Source of the DNA: Kitasatospora azatica KCTC 9699
Lineage (GTDB): Bacteria > Actinomycetota > Actinomycetes > Streptomycetales > Streptomycetaceae
Direction: 5' to 3'
NCBI RefSeq assembly: GCF_000744785.1
Contig: NZ_JQMO01000003.1
Location: forward strand, 558,001 to 622,000
DNA length: 64,000 nucleotides
Part shown: positions 25,246-33,580 of the stretch, in pieces
Numbering within the stretch: position 1 is the first letter of the stretch
How the letters are laid out: every line of letters begins with the position of its first letter
Program-made: the position numbers and the translations under genes
Notes under the pieces: generated by a model
What the model saw: the letters and a program-made list of their open reading frames with translations, nothing else
Databases searched by the model: none
What the model was told of the DNA's origin: nothing

Positions 25246-27735
25246 ATGAGACGCTCCGCGCTCCCGCCGCACACACCACGGACAGCCCGCAGCTCGCACC
25301 TCGTCCCGTCCGCCGCTCGCCGGACGGCGGCGCCCGTCGCCGTCGCCGTGACCCTGGCCGCGCTCCTCGGCCCGGTCCTCGCCGGCGCCCCGCAGCTCGC
25401 CTCGGCCGCCACCCAGAGCGCGAATCTGCTGCTCAACGGCAGCGCCGAGACCTCGCAGTGCAGTCCGGGCGGCTGGGAGGAGACGACCGTGCCCGGCTGG
25501 AAGCTCGCCTCGGGCGATCCGGTGATCAACTGCTACGGCGTACCGACCGGGGCCTCGACCAGCACGCCCGGCTCGCCGACCAAGGGCACCGCCTACTTCC
25601 AGGGCGGCTCGCGCGGCTCCTCCGAGATGACCCAGGTCACCGACGTCTCCACGGCCGCCACCGCGATCGACGCGGGCGGGGTGCACGCCACCGTCTCCGG
25701 CTGGCTCGGCGGTGTCGGCAGCTACGACGACGCGGCGGCGGTGACCGTCACCTACCGCGACGCGTCCGGCGCCTCGCTCGGCACCTCCTCGATCGCCCCG
25801 GTGCTGGCCGCCGCCCGCGGCAACACGACCGAGTTCCTGCAGCGGAGCACCACCACCGCAGTGCCCGCCGGGACCCGTTCCATCGTCACCGCCGTCGACT
25901 TCACCATGACCGGCACGCAGAACGACGGCATGGCCGACGACCTGTCACTGACCCTGGACACGCCGGTCACCGCCGCGACGCTCACCGTGCCGGCCTCCAG
26001 CGTCCCGGCCTACGACCACGTCTTCGTGGTCATGATGGAGAACAACAACCTCTCCGCCACCTCCAACACGGTGGACGGCGGGGCCGGGATCATCGGCAAC
26101 TCGGCCGCGCCCTACATCAACAACAGCCTGCTGCCGATGGGTTCGCTGCTGACCGACTACCACGCCGGCACCCACAACTCGGACCCGAACTACGAGCAGA
26201 TCGCCTTCGGCAACTCCTACGGCCGCAGCAACCAGGCGGTCGGCGGCGGCAACGCCAACTGCATCACCAGCCCGGCCTGCACCGCGACCAACAACGGCCT
26301 GGGCGACAACCTGGACGCGATCGGCAAGAGCTGGAAGCAGTACACCCAGACCCAGACCAGCAACTGCCAGACCACCAGCAGCGGCGAGTACGCCCCGGAC
26401 GACGTGCCGTTCTACTACGCGCCCAGGATGAAGAACGACAACGCCTACTGCCAGGCGCACTGGCAGCCGCTGCCGCAGCTGCTCAACACCGACCTCGCGT
26501 CCACCGCCACCACCCCGAACTTCGCCTGGTTCGACGCCGACTCCTGCTACGACATGGAGGACTGCGGCATCGGCGCCGGCGACACCTGGCTCAGCCAGAC
26601 CCTGCCCACGCTCTTCAACTCCCCGGCCTGGACCCAGCAGAAGTCCCTGCTGATCCTGACCACCGACGAGGACGGCGCCGGCTCGCCGGGCGGCTGGGGC
26701 CCCGGGCAGACCAACCAGGTGATGACCCTGGCGATCGGCTCGCGGGGCACGGTGAAGGCGGGTTACCAGGACGCCAACCGCTACGACCACTACAGCACCG
26801 CCCGGGTGATCGAGGGCGCGCTCGGCCTGACTGCCACCATGACCAACAACGACAAGTGGGCCACCCCCTACAACGAGGTCTTCACCGGCACGCAGGGCGG
26901 CGGGAACACCGTCACGGTCACCAACCCCGGACCGCAGAGCGCGACCGTCGGCACGGCCACCTCGCTCCAGCTGACCGCGACCGACTCCGCCTCGGGCCAG
27001 AGCCTCAGCTACGGCGCGACCGGCCTGCCGACCGGACTGACCGTCAGCGGCTCCGGACTGATCTCCGGTACGCCGACCACGGCCGGCACCTTCAGCGTGA
27101 CCGCCACCGCCACGGACACCACCGGGGCCGGCGGGTCGGCCTCCTTCAGCTACACGGTGGCCGGCGGTTCCGGCTCGACCTTCACCCTGCCCATCGCCAA
27201 CCCCGGCGCGGAGAGCGGCAGCTGCGGCTCAGGCAGCGGTGGCCATGCGGCCCAGGGCTGGACCGCGACGGTCAACCAGCCGCAGCAGGTCTGCTACGGC
27301 TCGCCGACCTACCCGACCACCGCCCAGGGACCGCAGGCCCCGGCCACGCCCGGCAACGCCTTCTTCGACGGCGGCCCCTACGCGTCCAGCCAGATGACGC
27401 AGACGGTGAGCGTCCAGAGCCAGTCCGCGCAGATCGCCACCGGCACCCTGCCGTACAAGCTCTCGGGCTGGATCGGCGGCTACAGCTCGCAGGGCGACAA
27501 CGCCGGGGTGGTGGCGACCTTCCTCGACTCCTCGGGGGCCTCGCTCGGGACGGTGACGCTCGCTCCGGTCACGGCCGCCCGGCGCAACAACCAGACCGTG
27601 CTGCTCCTTGAGCAGGCCGGCGGTACGGTCCCGCTGGGCACGGCGTCGGTGCGGTTCGCCGTCACCTTCAACCGCCAGGCCGGAACGGACGACGACGGCT
27701 ACCTCGACGACCTGGCGATGACCTTCGGCGGCTGA
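25246..27735 (+). CDS. Secreted phosphoesterase (phospholipase C/acid phosphatase family) with duplicated flanking domains
   Basis: An 829-residue secreted enzyme. Order: signal peptide (to about residue 55), a jelly-roll-like domain (LLNGSAETSQCSPGGWEE to about 240), the phosphoesterase catalytic domain (YDHVFVVMMENNNLS to about 545), a putative Ig domain (VTVTNPGPQS to about 640), and a second domain (IANPGAESGSCGSG to the end). The last domain repeats the first: both have a cysteine near the start, PGNAFFDGG/KGTAYFQGG, SSQMTQ/SSEMTQ, and a final AGTDDDGYLDDL or TQNDGMADDL. Known: the PF04185-type fold includes bacterial phospholipases C. Start ATG 25246 follows GAAGGA. A strong terminator follows. 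Confidence 0.88.
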   Translation: MRRSALPPHTPRTARSSHLVPSAARRTAAPVAVAVTLAALLGPVLAGAPQLASAATQSANLLLNGSAETSQCSPGGWEETTVPGWKLASGDPVINCYGVPTGASTSTPGSPTKGTAYFQGGSRGSSEMTQVTDVSTAATAIDAGGVHATVSGWLGGVGSYDDAAAVTVTYRDASGASLGTSSIAPVLAAARGNTTEFLQRSTTTAVPAGTRSIVTAVDFTMTGTQNDGMADDLSLTLDTPVTAATLTVPASSVPAYDHVFVVMMENNNLSATSNTVDGGAGIIGNSAAPYINNSLLPMGSLLTDYHAGTHNSDPNYEQIAFGNSYGRSNQAVGGGNANCITSPACTATNNGLGDNLDAIGKSWKQYTQTQTSNCQTTSSGEYAPDDVPFYYAPRMKNDNAYCQAHWQPLPQLLNTDLASTATTPNFAWFDADSCYDMEDCGIGAGDTWLSQTLPTLFNSPAWTQQKSLLILTTDEDGAGSPGGWGPGQTNQVMTLAIGSRGTVKAGYQDANRYDHYSTARVIEGALGLTATMTNNDKWATPYNEVFTGTQGGGNTVTVTNPGPQSATVGTATSLQLTATDSASGQSLSYGATGLPTGLTVSGSGLISGTPTTAGTFSVTATATDTTGAGGSASFSYTVAGGSGSTFTLPIANPGAESGSCGSGSGGHAAQGWTATVNQPQQVCYGSPTYPTTAQGPQAPATPGNAFFDGGPYASSQMTQTVSVQSQSAQIATGTLPYKLSGWIGGYSSQGDNAGVVATFLDSSGASLGTVTLAPVTAARRNNQTVLLLEQAGGTVPLGTASVRFAVTFNRQAGTDDDGYLDDLAMTFGG

Positions 27736-27767
27736 CCAGGGTCTGTCTTCCGGGTCTTGCCGGACCG

Positions 27768-27800
27768 GCGGCCCGGTGGCGTGCTGCGCCACCGGGCCGC
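27768..27800 (+). terminator. Terminator after phosphoesterase gene
   Basis: Perfect 14-base stem GCGGCCCGGTGGCG / CGCCACCGGGCCGC with loop TGCTG, 32 bases past the stop codon and just before the GntR gene. Confidence 0.87.
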
Positions 27801-27818
27801 TCGGCTACGCTCGCGGGT

Positions 27819-28598
27819 GTGAGCAGCCTCCCGGCCGGACCGGTGCCCTCCCCGACCCCGTTGGCAGCGGTCCGCGCGGGGGTCCCCGAGCACGGCGAGT
27901 CGCCCAAGTACTTCCAGATCAAGCAGAAGATCGATGCGGTCCTCGACGAGCTGGGCCCCGGTGCGCCGCTCCCGACCGAGCGGCAGTTCGCCGAGCGTTT
28001 CGGCGTCTCCCGGATGACGGTCCGGCAGGCCATCCGGGAGCTGCGGCTGGAGGGACGGGTCCAGCGCAGCGGCCGGTCCTCGGTGGCCGGGCAGCCGAAA
28101 CTGGTGCAGTCGCTGACCCTGGCGAGCTACACGGAGGGCGTGCGCCGCCAGGGACGGCTCCCCGGGCGGCAACTCATCACCTTCGAGCGGCTCGCGGCCG
28201 GCAGCGCGCTCGCGGCGGGTCTGCGGATCGAGGCGGGTGCGCCGGTGTTCCACCTGGAACGGCTGCTGCTCGCCGATGAGGAGCGGGTGGGGCTCGAGAG
28301 CACCTACCTGTCGGCGACCCGCTTCCCTTCCCTGATGGACGAGTTCGACCCGGCGACCTCGCTCTACGCCCATCTGCGGGCCAGCGGTGTCGTCTTCGCC
28401 GACGCTGACGAGCGGATCGAGACGGTCCTCGCCTCGCCCCGCGAGGTGCAGCTGATCGGCACCAGCCCGGCGCTGCCGATGCTGCTGCTGAACCGGGTGA
28501 CCCGCGACCGCCGGGGCCGCCCGGTGGAGTGCGTCCGCTCCCTCTACCGAGGTGACCGCTTCAGCTTCACCGCGCACCTGACCCCCGACGAGGCCTGA
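27819..28598 (+). CDS. GntR family regulator with UTRA domain
   Basis: A 259-residue regulator of the HutC/DasR type. Seen: a winged helix at about residues 30-95 (KYFQIKQKIDAVLDELGPG, then LPTERQFAERFGVSRMTVRQAI) and a C-terminal UTRA effector domain with RLLLADEERVGLESTYL and ECVRSLYRGDRFSF. Known: UTRA regulators sense sugar phosphates or similar ligands. GTG 27819 is the likely start. The flexible leader of about 28 residues is unusual but the helix-turn-helix is complete. The gene stands alone, so its targets are elsewhere or nearby and unknown. Confidence 0.92.
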   Translation: MSSLPAGPVPSPTPLAAVRAGVPEHGESPKYFQIKQKIDAVLDELGPGAPLPTERQFAERFGVSRMTVRQAIRELRLEGRVQRSGRSSVAGQPKLVQSLTLASYTEGVRRQGRLPGRQLITFERLAAGSALAAGLRIEAGAPVFHLERLLLADEERVGLESTYLSATRFPSLMDEFDPATSLYAHLRASGVVFADADERIETVLASPREVQLIGTSPALPMLLLNRVTRDRRGRPVECVRSLYRGDRFSFTAHLTPDEA

Positions 28599-28762
28599 GC
28601 GGGCGTCCGCGCAGCTCGGCCGCGTCCGCGTCCTGCCGGTGTCCTACACCCGGCGGCCGTTGCGGGTGGGCAAAAATCGAGAGCGGCCGGACCGCATCCG
28701 CTCGGCGGTCTATCGTACGGACATGCCGCGCTGTCGGCTGCGGCCGCTCACGAAGGAGTCCC

Positions 28763-29296
28763 GTGTCCTCGCCCTGTGACCCCGAAAACGCTCCCGCCGG
28801 CGACGTCGGCGCAGCACTCCTGGCTATCGACTCCCGACTCAAAGCGCTCTACGACGGCAGGACCGAGTCCGGCCCCGAACAGCAGCAGATGGTCGATCAG
28901 TTCGCCGCATCCATGGGCCCTACCGGATTCGACGAGCTGCTGGACGGCGCCTGCACGCTCATCTTCATGTTCATGAGCTGGCTGCGGGCGGCCTGCGAGA
29001 GCCGCGACAAGGACGTCATCGAGCACGCGGTGCCCACCCTGGTGGCCACGATGCGCATGATGCCCAGGACCTTCCGTCCCGAGGTCATCCCCACCATGGC
29101 CGGCCTGCTCATCGCCGCCGGCACCGGACTGAGCCCCAACCTGTGGCGCGCCCAGTACGGACCCTGGACCAGCACCGAGATGAATCCGCTGGAAGCCACC
29201 GCCGTCCTGCTCGCCGACCACATCAATCGGCTTGCCGGTGACGACCACGATTTCGCCACCCGCCTGATCACCGAGGCCCTGTCCAGCGCGGAATAG
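28763..29296 (+). CDS. Hypothetical helical protein
   Basis: A 177-residue acidic protein that I do not recognise. Seen: GTG 28763 preceded by GAAGGAG at ideal spacing, no signal peptide, a hydrophobic stretch (LDGACTLIFMFMSWLRAACES) that is short for a membrane helix, and Met-rich segments (ATMRMMPRTF). The coding pattern is good. The neighbours are a GntR regulator and an HtrA-like protease; neither gives a hint. Confidence 0.72.
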   Translation: MSSPCDPENAPAGDVGAALLAIDSRLKALYDGRTESGPEQQQMVDQFAASMGPTGFDELLDGACTLIFMFMSWLRAACESRDKDVIEHAVPTLVATMRMMPRTFRPEVIPTMAGLLIAAGTGLSPNLWRAQYGPWTSTEMNPLEATAVLLADHINRLAGDDHDFATRLITEALSSAE

Positions 29297-29443
29297 GCGG
29301 CTAACCGTTCTCAAGAACAGCTCATCCAGGGCTTACGTGGACCGTACCGATCACCGCGCATCATGGAGCTGAAGGCCGCCCCGCAGGCCAGGACCAGGGC
29401 GGTTTCCGTCAGCTTTTCGACACGAACCACTAGTGGGGATGTC

Positions 29444-30715
29444 ATGAGCGGGAATCAGGAATCCGGGACCCCGGTCCCCTCCGGCGGCTCAGGCAGCTCA
29501 GGCAGCTCAGGCAACGGCGCTCACGTCGGTCCGCCCAGCGGTTGGGGCCCACCGCCGATGCCCCCGTACCCGCCAGGCCCGACGCCTCCCGGCTACGGTC
29601 CCGCTCCGGTGCCGCCTCGCCGCCGCCGGGCTCGCTGGTACCTGGTGCCGCTGGCGGTGGTGGCCGTGGCTGCAGGGATCGGCGTCGGCCGCGCGTTCTG
29701 GCAGCCACAGTCGCCTCCGGCACCGTCCAACCCCGCCGCACCGTTCGTCCCGTCCAGCGGCGGCGGCGTCACCGGAGCCACGGATGTGTCCGCCAAGGTC
29801 GATCCGACGCTGGTGATCATCAACACCACCCTCGGCTACCAGGGCACCGGCGCCGCCGGCACCGGGATCGTGCTCAGCTCGAACGGTGAGATCCTCACGA
29901 ACAACCACGTGATCGAGGGCGCCACATCGGTCTCCGCGACCGACATCGGGAACGGCCGCACCTACACGGCGACCGTGGTCGGCTACGACCAGGCCCGCGA
30001 CCTGGCGGTCCTGCAACTGAAGAACGCCTCCGGACTGGCGACCGCCAAGCTGGGCGACTCCTCGAAGGTGGCGGTCGGCGACGCGGTGACCGCGATCGGC
30101 AACGCCGGCGGGACCGGCACCCCGACCACGGCCACCGGCAACGTGACTGCCCTAGACCAGTCCGTCACCGCGAGCGACCCCGGCACCGGCACGTCCGAGC
30201 GGCTCACCGGGATGATCGAAGTGGACGCAGACGTGCAGGCCGGCGACTCGGGCGGCTCACTGGTCGACGCCACCGGCGCCGTGATCGGCATCGACACAGC
30301 CGGAGCCGACACCAGCGTGAGCGGGCCGCAGCAGGCAACCTCGCAGGGGTTCGCGATCCCGATCAACACGGCGCTGCCGGTGGCCCGTCAGATCATGGCG
30401 GGCCAGGCCGGCACGGACGTCCACATCGGGCCGACCGCCTTCCTCGGGGTGGAGGTCGCGACGACCTCGGGCACCGACTCCGGCACGGGCGCACCGGTCG
30501 CGGGCGTGATCACCGGCTCGCCGGCCGCACAGGCGGGGCTCGCCGAGGGCGACGAGATCACCGCCGTCGACGGCCAGGCGGTCGACACCCCGGCGGCGCT
30601 CACCACGATCATGGCGAGTCACAGCGTCGGCTCCCGGGTGACCGTCCAGTGGACCGACGCCGCCGGCGCATCGCACAGCGCCACCGTCACCCTGATCAGC
30701 GGACCCGCCGGCTGA
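29444..30715 (+). CDS. Membrane-anchored HtrA-like serine protease with PDZ domain
   Basis: A 423-residue protein. Order: a Gly/Ser- and Pro-rich cytoplasmic N-terminus (about 1-58), an Arg cluster (PPRRRRARW), one transmembrane helix (YLVPLAVVAVAAGIGVG), then a trypsin-like domain with His in TNNHVIEG, Asp in ARDLAVLQL and Ser in QAGDSGGSLV, and a C-terminal PDZ domain (FLGVEVATTS to the end). Known: such DegP/HtrA proteins degrade misfolded exported proteins. The ATG at 29444 follows GGGG and leads straight into the low-complexity tail. The frame upstream is noncoding. Confidence 0.93.
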   Translation: MSGNQESGTPVPSGGSGSSGSSGNGAHVGPPSGWGPPPMPPYPPGPTPPGYGPAPVPPRRRRARWYLVPLAVVAVAAGIGVGRAFWQPQSPPAPSNPAAPFVPSSGGGVTGATDVSAKVDPTLVIINTTLGYQGTGAAGTGIVLSSNGEILTNNHVIEGATSVSATDIGNGRTYTATVVGYDQARDLAVLQLKNASGLATAKLGDSSKVAVGDAVTAIGNAGGTGTPTTATGNVTALDQSVTASDPGTGTSERLTGMIEVDADVQAGDSGGSLVDATGAVIGIDTAGADTSVSGPQQATSQGFAIPINTALPVARQIMAGQAGTDVHIGPTAFLGVEVATTSGTDSGTGAPVAGVITGSPAAQAGLAEGDEITAVDGQAVDTPAALTTIMASHSVGSRVTVQWTDAAGASHSATVTLISGPAG

Positions 30716-30732
30716 GCCCCGGACAGCCGCGT

Positions 30733-30920
30733 TCACCTCGGTTCGCCGCCGGAGCGCTCCGCGCGCAGCATCGAGAAGATGACCTGATCGTGCCACCGCA
30801 CTGCGCGGAGCGCAGCACGCCCTCCCTGACGAAGCCCGCCTTCTCCAACGCTCGCTGCTCGGCGAGGTTGGCGCAGTCCGTCCAGGCCTGGAGCCGTTCG
30901 GCCCTGGTGTGGTCGCACAC
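30733..30920 (-). pseudogene. Frameshifted C-terminal relic of a GNAT acetyltransferase
   Basis: On the minus strand one frame reads RLQAWTDCANLAEQRALEKAG followed by FVREGVLRSAQ, the classic C-terminal block of RimJ/RimL-type GNAT enzymes. Its continuation, WHDQVIFSMLRAER, is in another frame that ends at 30733. The N-terminal two thirds are absent. The sequence between 30921 and 31269 holds no other supported gene. Confidence 0.8.
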
Positions 30921-31269
30921 CCCGAGACGGCCGCGATCAAGCTCCCGCCGAGGATTGACCGACCGTCATCATCCGGGCTGACCGTCCGTCACTGACGGTG
31001 GGCGGGCGGGCACGCAGAACCGGAACCTGGCTTCCTGTGAGTCAGCTGTCAATTCCCTGGGAGAATCCTGTCCACTTCCCGCCATTGTCATGTTCTGCCC
31101 ATGACATGTACAGCTCCGCGCCCCTACGGTGAGCAGCGCTCCGGCTGATGTCGCGTCAACCGGGGCGACCCCCACTTTTCGCTCTCCGTACCGGGCCGCC
31201 GGCACAAGCGGTGCGGCACGGCATGCCGGCCGCCCCCAGCAGTCGGCGACCCCCACAAGGAGCTCATCC

Positions 31270-32181
31270 ATGCGTTCCCGTATAGCGATCGGCATCGCCA
31301 GCACCCTGGCGCTGTCGTCCTGCCTCACCCTGGCCGGCACCGCCACCGCGGCGACCCCCGACGCGCGGCCGGCCGGGCACCACGTGCACCACAAGCACTT
31401 CGCCACCGGCCTCGACCTGAACGCGCTCAAGGCCCACCACGCGCTGCGCCCCGCCGCGGCCACCGCCCAGGACCTGAACACGATCGCGCCGTTCGCCCGC
31501 TCCGGCGCGGCGCCGGCCAGCGCGGACCTGACCCAGTACGCACTCTCCCCCGGCGACCAGGGCCAGGTCGGCTCCTGCGTCACCTGGGCGACCGGCTACA
31601 CCGGCTACGGCATCCTGATGAACGAGCAGGGCATCAGCGGCGCGCCGATGGCTCCCATGTACATCTACTCACAGATCGCCCAGGGCAACGACAACGGCAC
31701 CTACGCCAGCGTCGCGCTGCCGATGGAGCAGCAGCAGGGCATCGACACCCAGTCCGACTACTGGCAGGGCACCACCGACTACACCACCCAGCCGGACGCC
31801 AACGAGACCGCGAACGCGGCCAACTACAAGCTCTCGGGCTTCGTGGCGCTGCCCACCAGCGGCAGCGCGGCCCGCACCGCGATCGAGAACGCCATCTCCC
31901 GGGGCGAGCCGGTGCCGATCGGCTTCACGGTCCAGCAGAGCTTCATGGACCTCAACTCCCAGACCGCGTCGGACTACAGCTACATGCCCGGCGACACCAG
32001 CAGCGACCCGGTCGTGGGCGGCCACGAGATCACCATCGTGGCGTACAACGACCAGGGCGTGACGATCGAGAACAGCTGGGGCACCGGCAACTGGGGCAAC
32101 GGCGGCTTCGCCAACCTCCCGTGGAGCTTCTTCGACGCGGGCGTGGTCGACGAGGCCCACGCGATGGGCAAGCTCGCCTGA
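31270..32181 (+). CDS. Secreted papain-like (C1 family) cysteine peptidase
   Basis: A 303-residue secreted protein. Seen: a signal peptide (MRSRIAIGIASTLALSSCLTLAG, cleavage about residue 28 after ATA), a His-rich pro-region (AGHHVHHKHFATGLDLNALKAHHALR), and the catalytic domain with the cysteine in GQVGSCVTWATGYTGYGI. The histidine is in GGHEITIVAYND and the asparagine in IENSWGTGNWGNGGF. ATG 31270 follows AAGGAG. Known: bacterial C1 peptidases are scarce relative to serine proteases. The pro-region probably keeps it inactive until export. Convergent with the P450 gene across a strong hairpin. Confidence 0.9.
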   Translation: MRSRIAIGIASTLALSSCLTLAGTATAATPDARPAGHHVHHKHFATGLDLNALKAHHALRPAAATAQDLNTIAPFARSGAAPASADLTQYALSPGDQGQVGSCVTWATGYTGYGILMNEQGISGAPMAPMYIYSQIAQGNDNGTYASVALPMEQQQGIDTQSDYWQGTTDYTTQPDANETANAANYKLSGFVALPTSGSAARTAIENAISRGEPVPIGFTVQQSFMDLNSQTASDYSYMPGDTSSDPVVGGHEITIVAYNDQGVTIENSWGTGNWGNGGFANLPWSFFDAGVVDEAHAMGKLA

Positions 32182-32280
32182 CACACCGTTCGACCAGGTG
32201 CCCGTCCGCCAGGACGGCCACCCGGTCCGCGCCGTGCAGCGTCTCGGGCCGGCCCGAGGCGCTGCACGGCCGGGAAGCCC
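32182..32280 (-). pseudogene. Possible relic of an ABC transporter ATPase C-terminus
   Basis: Directly downstream of the P450 on the same strand, one minus-strand frame reads SGRPETLHGADRVAVLADGHLVERC. This resembles the post-Walker-B end of ABC ATPases (HRPETL..ADRV.VL..G..VE). It is only about 30 codons, has no start, and overlaps a strong hairpin, so chance is possible. If real, it suggests that the RiPP-like locus once had an exporter. Confidence 0.35.
32231..32270. terminator. Hairpin between cysteine peptidase and P450 genes
   Basis: Twenty-base arms (32231-32250 and 32251-32270) pair along their whole length with one T-G wobble and no separate loop. It lies between convergent genes, 50 bases past the peptidase stop and 66 bases past the P450 stop. 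Confidence 0.8.
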
Positions 32281-32335
32281 AGTCGATGGTGCAACGTTCG
32301 CGCCGACCGGGGCGGTCGTCCGAAGGTCACTGCGT

Positions 32336-33391
32336 TCAGCGGGCGCCGCGCGGCTTGACCAGTCGGACTTCCTCGACGCCGAGCAGGCCGACCAGCGGCA
32401 CCCGCGCCCGCTGCTGCTCCGGGTCGACCACCAGGCCGGCGCCGCGCACCTGGTCGAGCAGCAGTTCGGCGAGCGGCATCACCATGTGCCGGCCCCAGCA
32501 GCGCTCGGAGGAGTGGCCGAAGGGCAGGTAGCCGGGGGCGGTCTCGGGGTCGAGGGAGTCCCAGCGCTCAGGCCGGAACTCCTCGGGGTCCTCCCACAGG
32601 GCCGGGTTGCGGTGCGAGAGCAGCGGCAGCAGCAGGACGTCGTCGCCGGGGCCGATCCGCCGGTCGATCTCGGGGTACTCGGGGGAGGCGTAGCGCAGGA
32701 TGTTCCAGGAGGGGGGCAGCAGCCGCAGCGACTCGTGGATGATGTCGCGGTTCGGCGTGCTGCCGTCGAACGGCGCACCGAGCCAGAGCGCATTCGCGAC
32801 CAGCGTGGAGACGGTGAAGCAGACCGGGGCGGCGGCCCGCCGGTACATGCCCATCGCATAGCGCCGGTCCTGATAGGTCTTGGCATCGGCCAGCATCCCG
32901 GCTGTGCCGGTCAGGTCGTCCCCCGGTTTCGGCCGACCGGGCAGTGCGGCGCCCGCCACGATCACCGACCAGGTGAGTTTGGGCGTCAGTTCGAGGTTAC
33001 GGCTCATCAGCATCCGCAGCCGATACGGGTCCTTGCCGAGGATGAGGTCCCGCAGGAACATGTGGCCGGTGATCGGCCACGGCCCGGCGAGGTCGACCTC
33101 GGCCGGCAGCGGCCGCTTGAGCGCCTCGCGCACGTCCCCGCCGATGGTCCGCATCACCGAGGAGGCCTCGTTGCGGGAGATCGACCGCCCGTGCAGCGGC
33201 TTGAACGTGGGCCGCTCGGTCTCGGTGGCCCGGCGGGCGGCGAGGATCCGGTCGGCGACCTCGGGTCCGGCGACCCCGATGGTGTCGGACTCCAGACGGA
33301 AGACGTCCTGGCCCAGGTGGTCCCGCAGCAGGGCGGCGAGCCGCGGCGCGAACACGGTGGTCCGAGCACGCGGACCGGCAGAAATCGGCAT
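32336..33391 (-). CDS. Cytochrome P450, probable atropopeptide-type RiPP cyclase
   Basis: A 351-residue cytoplasmic P450, shorter than the usual 400. Seen: ExxR motif in HESLRLLP, the meander FRPERW, and the haem-cysteine loop FGHSSERCWG. The I-helix region reads APVCFTVSTLVANAL: the threonine remains but the usual acid before it is replaced by F, a variant that may fit radical coupling rather than ordinary hydroxylation. It starts at ATG 33391, 108 bases after the precursor stop, on the same strand. Known: a single P450 makes the aromatic C-C and C-N links in tryptorubin A. Its role here in cross-linking AWYHWY is inferred from the neighbour. Confidence 0.9.
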   Translation of the reverse strand: MPISAGPRARTTVFAPRLAALLRDHLGQDVFRLESDTIGVAGPEVADRILAARRATETERPTFKPLHGRSISRNEASSVMRTIGGDVREALKRPLPAEVDLAGPWPITGHMFLRDLILGKDPYRLRMLMSRNLELTPKLTWSVIVAGAALPGRPKPGDDLTGTAGMLADAKTYQDRRYAMGMYRRAAAPVCFTVSTLVANALWLGAPFDGSTPNRDIIHESLRLLPPSWNILRYASPEYPEIDRRIGPGDDVLLLPLLSHRNPALWEDPEEFRPERWDSLDPETAPGYLPFGHSSERCWGRHMVMPLAELLLDQVRGAGLVVDPEQQRARVPLVGLLGVEEVRLVKPRGAR

Positions 33392-33400
33392 GTCGGGTCT

Positions 33401-33422
33401 CCGAGGTCTTTCCGAGGTCTTT
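33401..33422. repeat. 11-bp tandem duplication before the P450 start
   Basis: CCGAGGTCTTT occurs twice in direct succession, 10 to 31 bases upstream of the P450 start codon on the coding (minus) side. It sits in the ribosome-site region and could affect translation of the P450. A recent slippage event is the simplest reading. Confidence 0.6.
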
Positions 33423-33463
33423 GGGGGGAGATTTCCGGGGGCTTCGAGAATGGCCCGGGGAAT

Positions 33464-33488
33464 CGTCCCCGTCCGAAGGACGGGGACG
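33464..33488 (-). terminator. Hairpin between precursor peptide and P450
   Basis: Perfect 11-base stem CGTCCCCGTCC / GGACGGGGACG with loop GAA, beginning 12 bases after the precursor stop codon. Its place suggests a partial terminator or RNA-stabilising hairpin that keeps precursor transcript above P450 transcript, as is common in RiPP operons. Confidence 0.75.
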
Positions 33489-33499
33489 GCCCCGAGGGT

Positions 33500-33580
33500 T
33501 TAGTACCAGTGGTACCAGGCGTGAGCCTTCAGGCTCTGCTGGCCACGAACGGCATCGCGGATCGCAAAGAGGACCTTCAT
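33500..33580 (-). CDS. RiPP precursor peptide, atropopeptide (tryptorubin)-like, core AWYHWY
   Basis: A 26-codon gene. Seen: ATG 33580 preceded by AAAGGGG seven bases upstream, a basic leader (MKVLFAIRDAVRGQQSLKAH, residues 1-20) and a C-terminal hexapeptide AWYHWY directly before TAA. Known: tryptorubin A, the founding atropopeptide, is made from the core AWYIWY by one P450. Here Ile is replaced by His at core position 4. The only modifying enzyme nearby is the P450 on the same strand. Inferred: cross-linked Trp-Tyr hexapeptide, released by an unlinked protease. Whether His takes part in a bond is open. Alternative: a biarylitide/cittilin-like P450 peptide, less likely because the W-Y-x-W-Y spacing fits atropopeptides. 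Confidence 0.85.
   Translation of the reverse strand: MKVLFAIRDAVRGQQSLKAHAWYHWY

Noticed and set aside
25131..27611. Long Arg-rich plus-strand frame inside the phosphoesterase gene
   Set aside because: Out of phase with the signal peptide, catalytic and Ig domains, which are all in the annotated frame.
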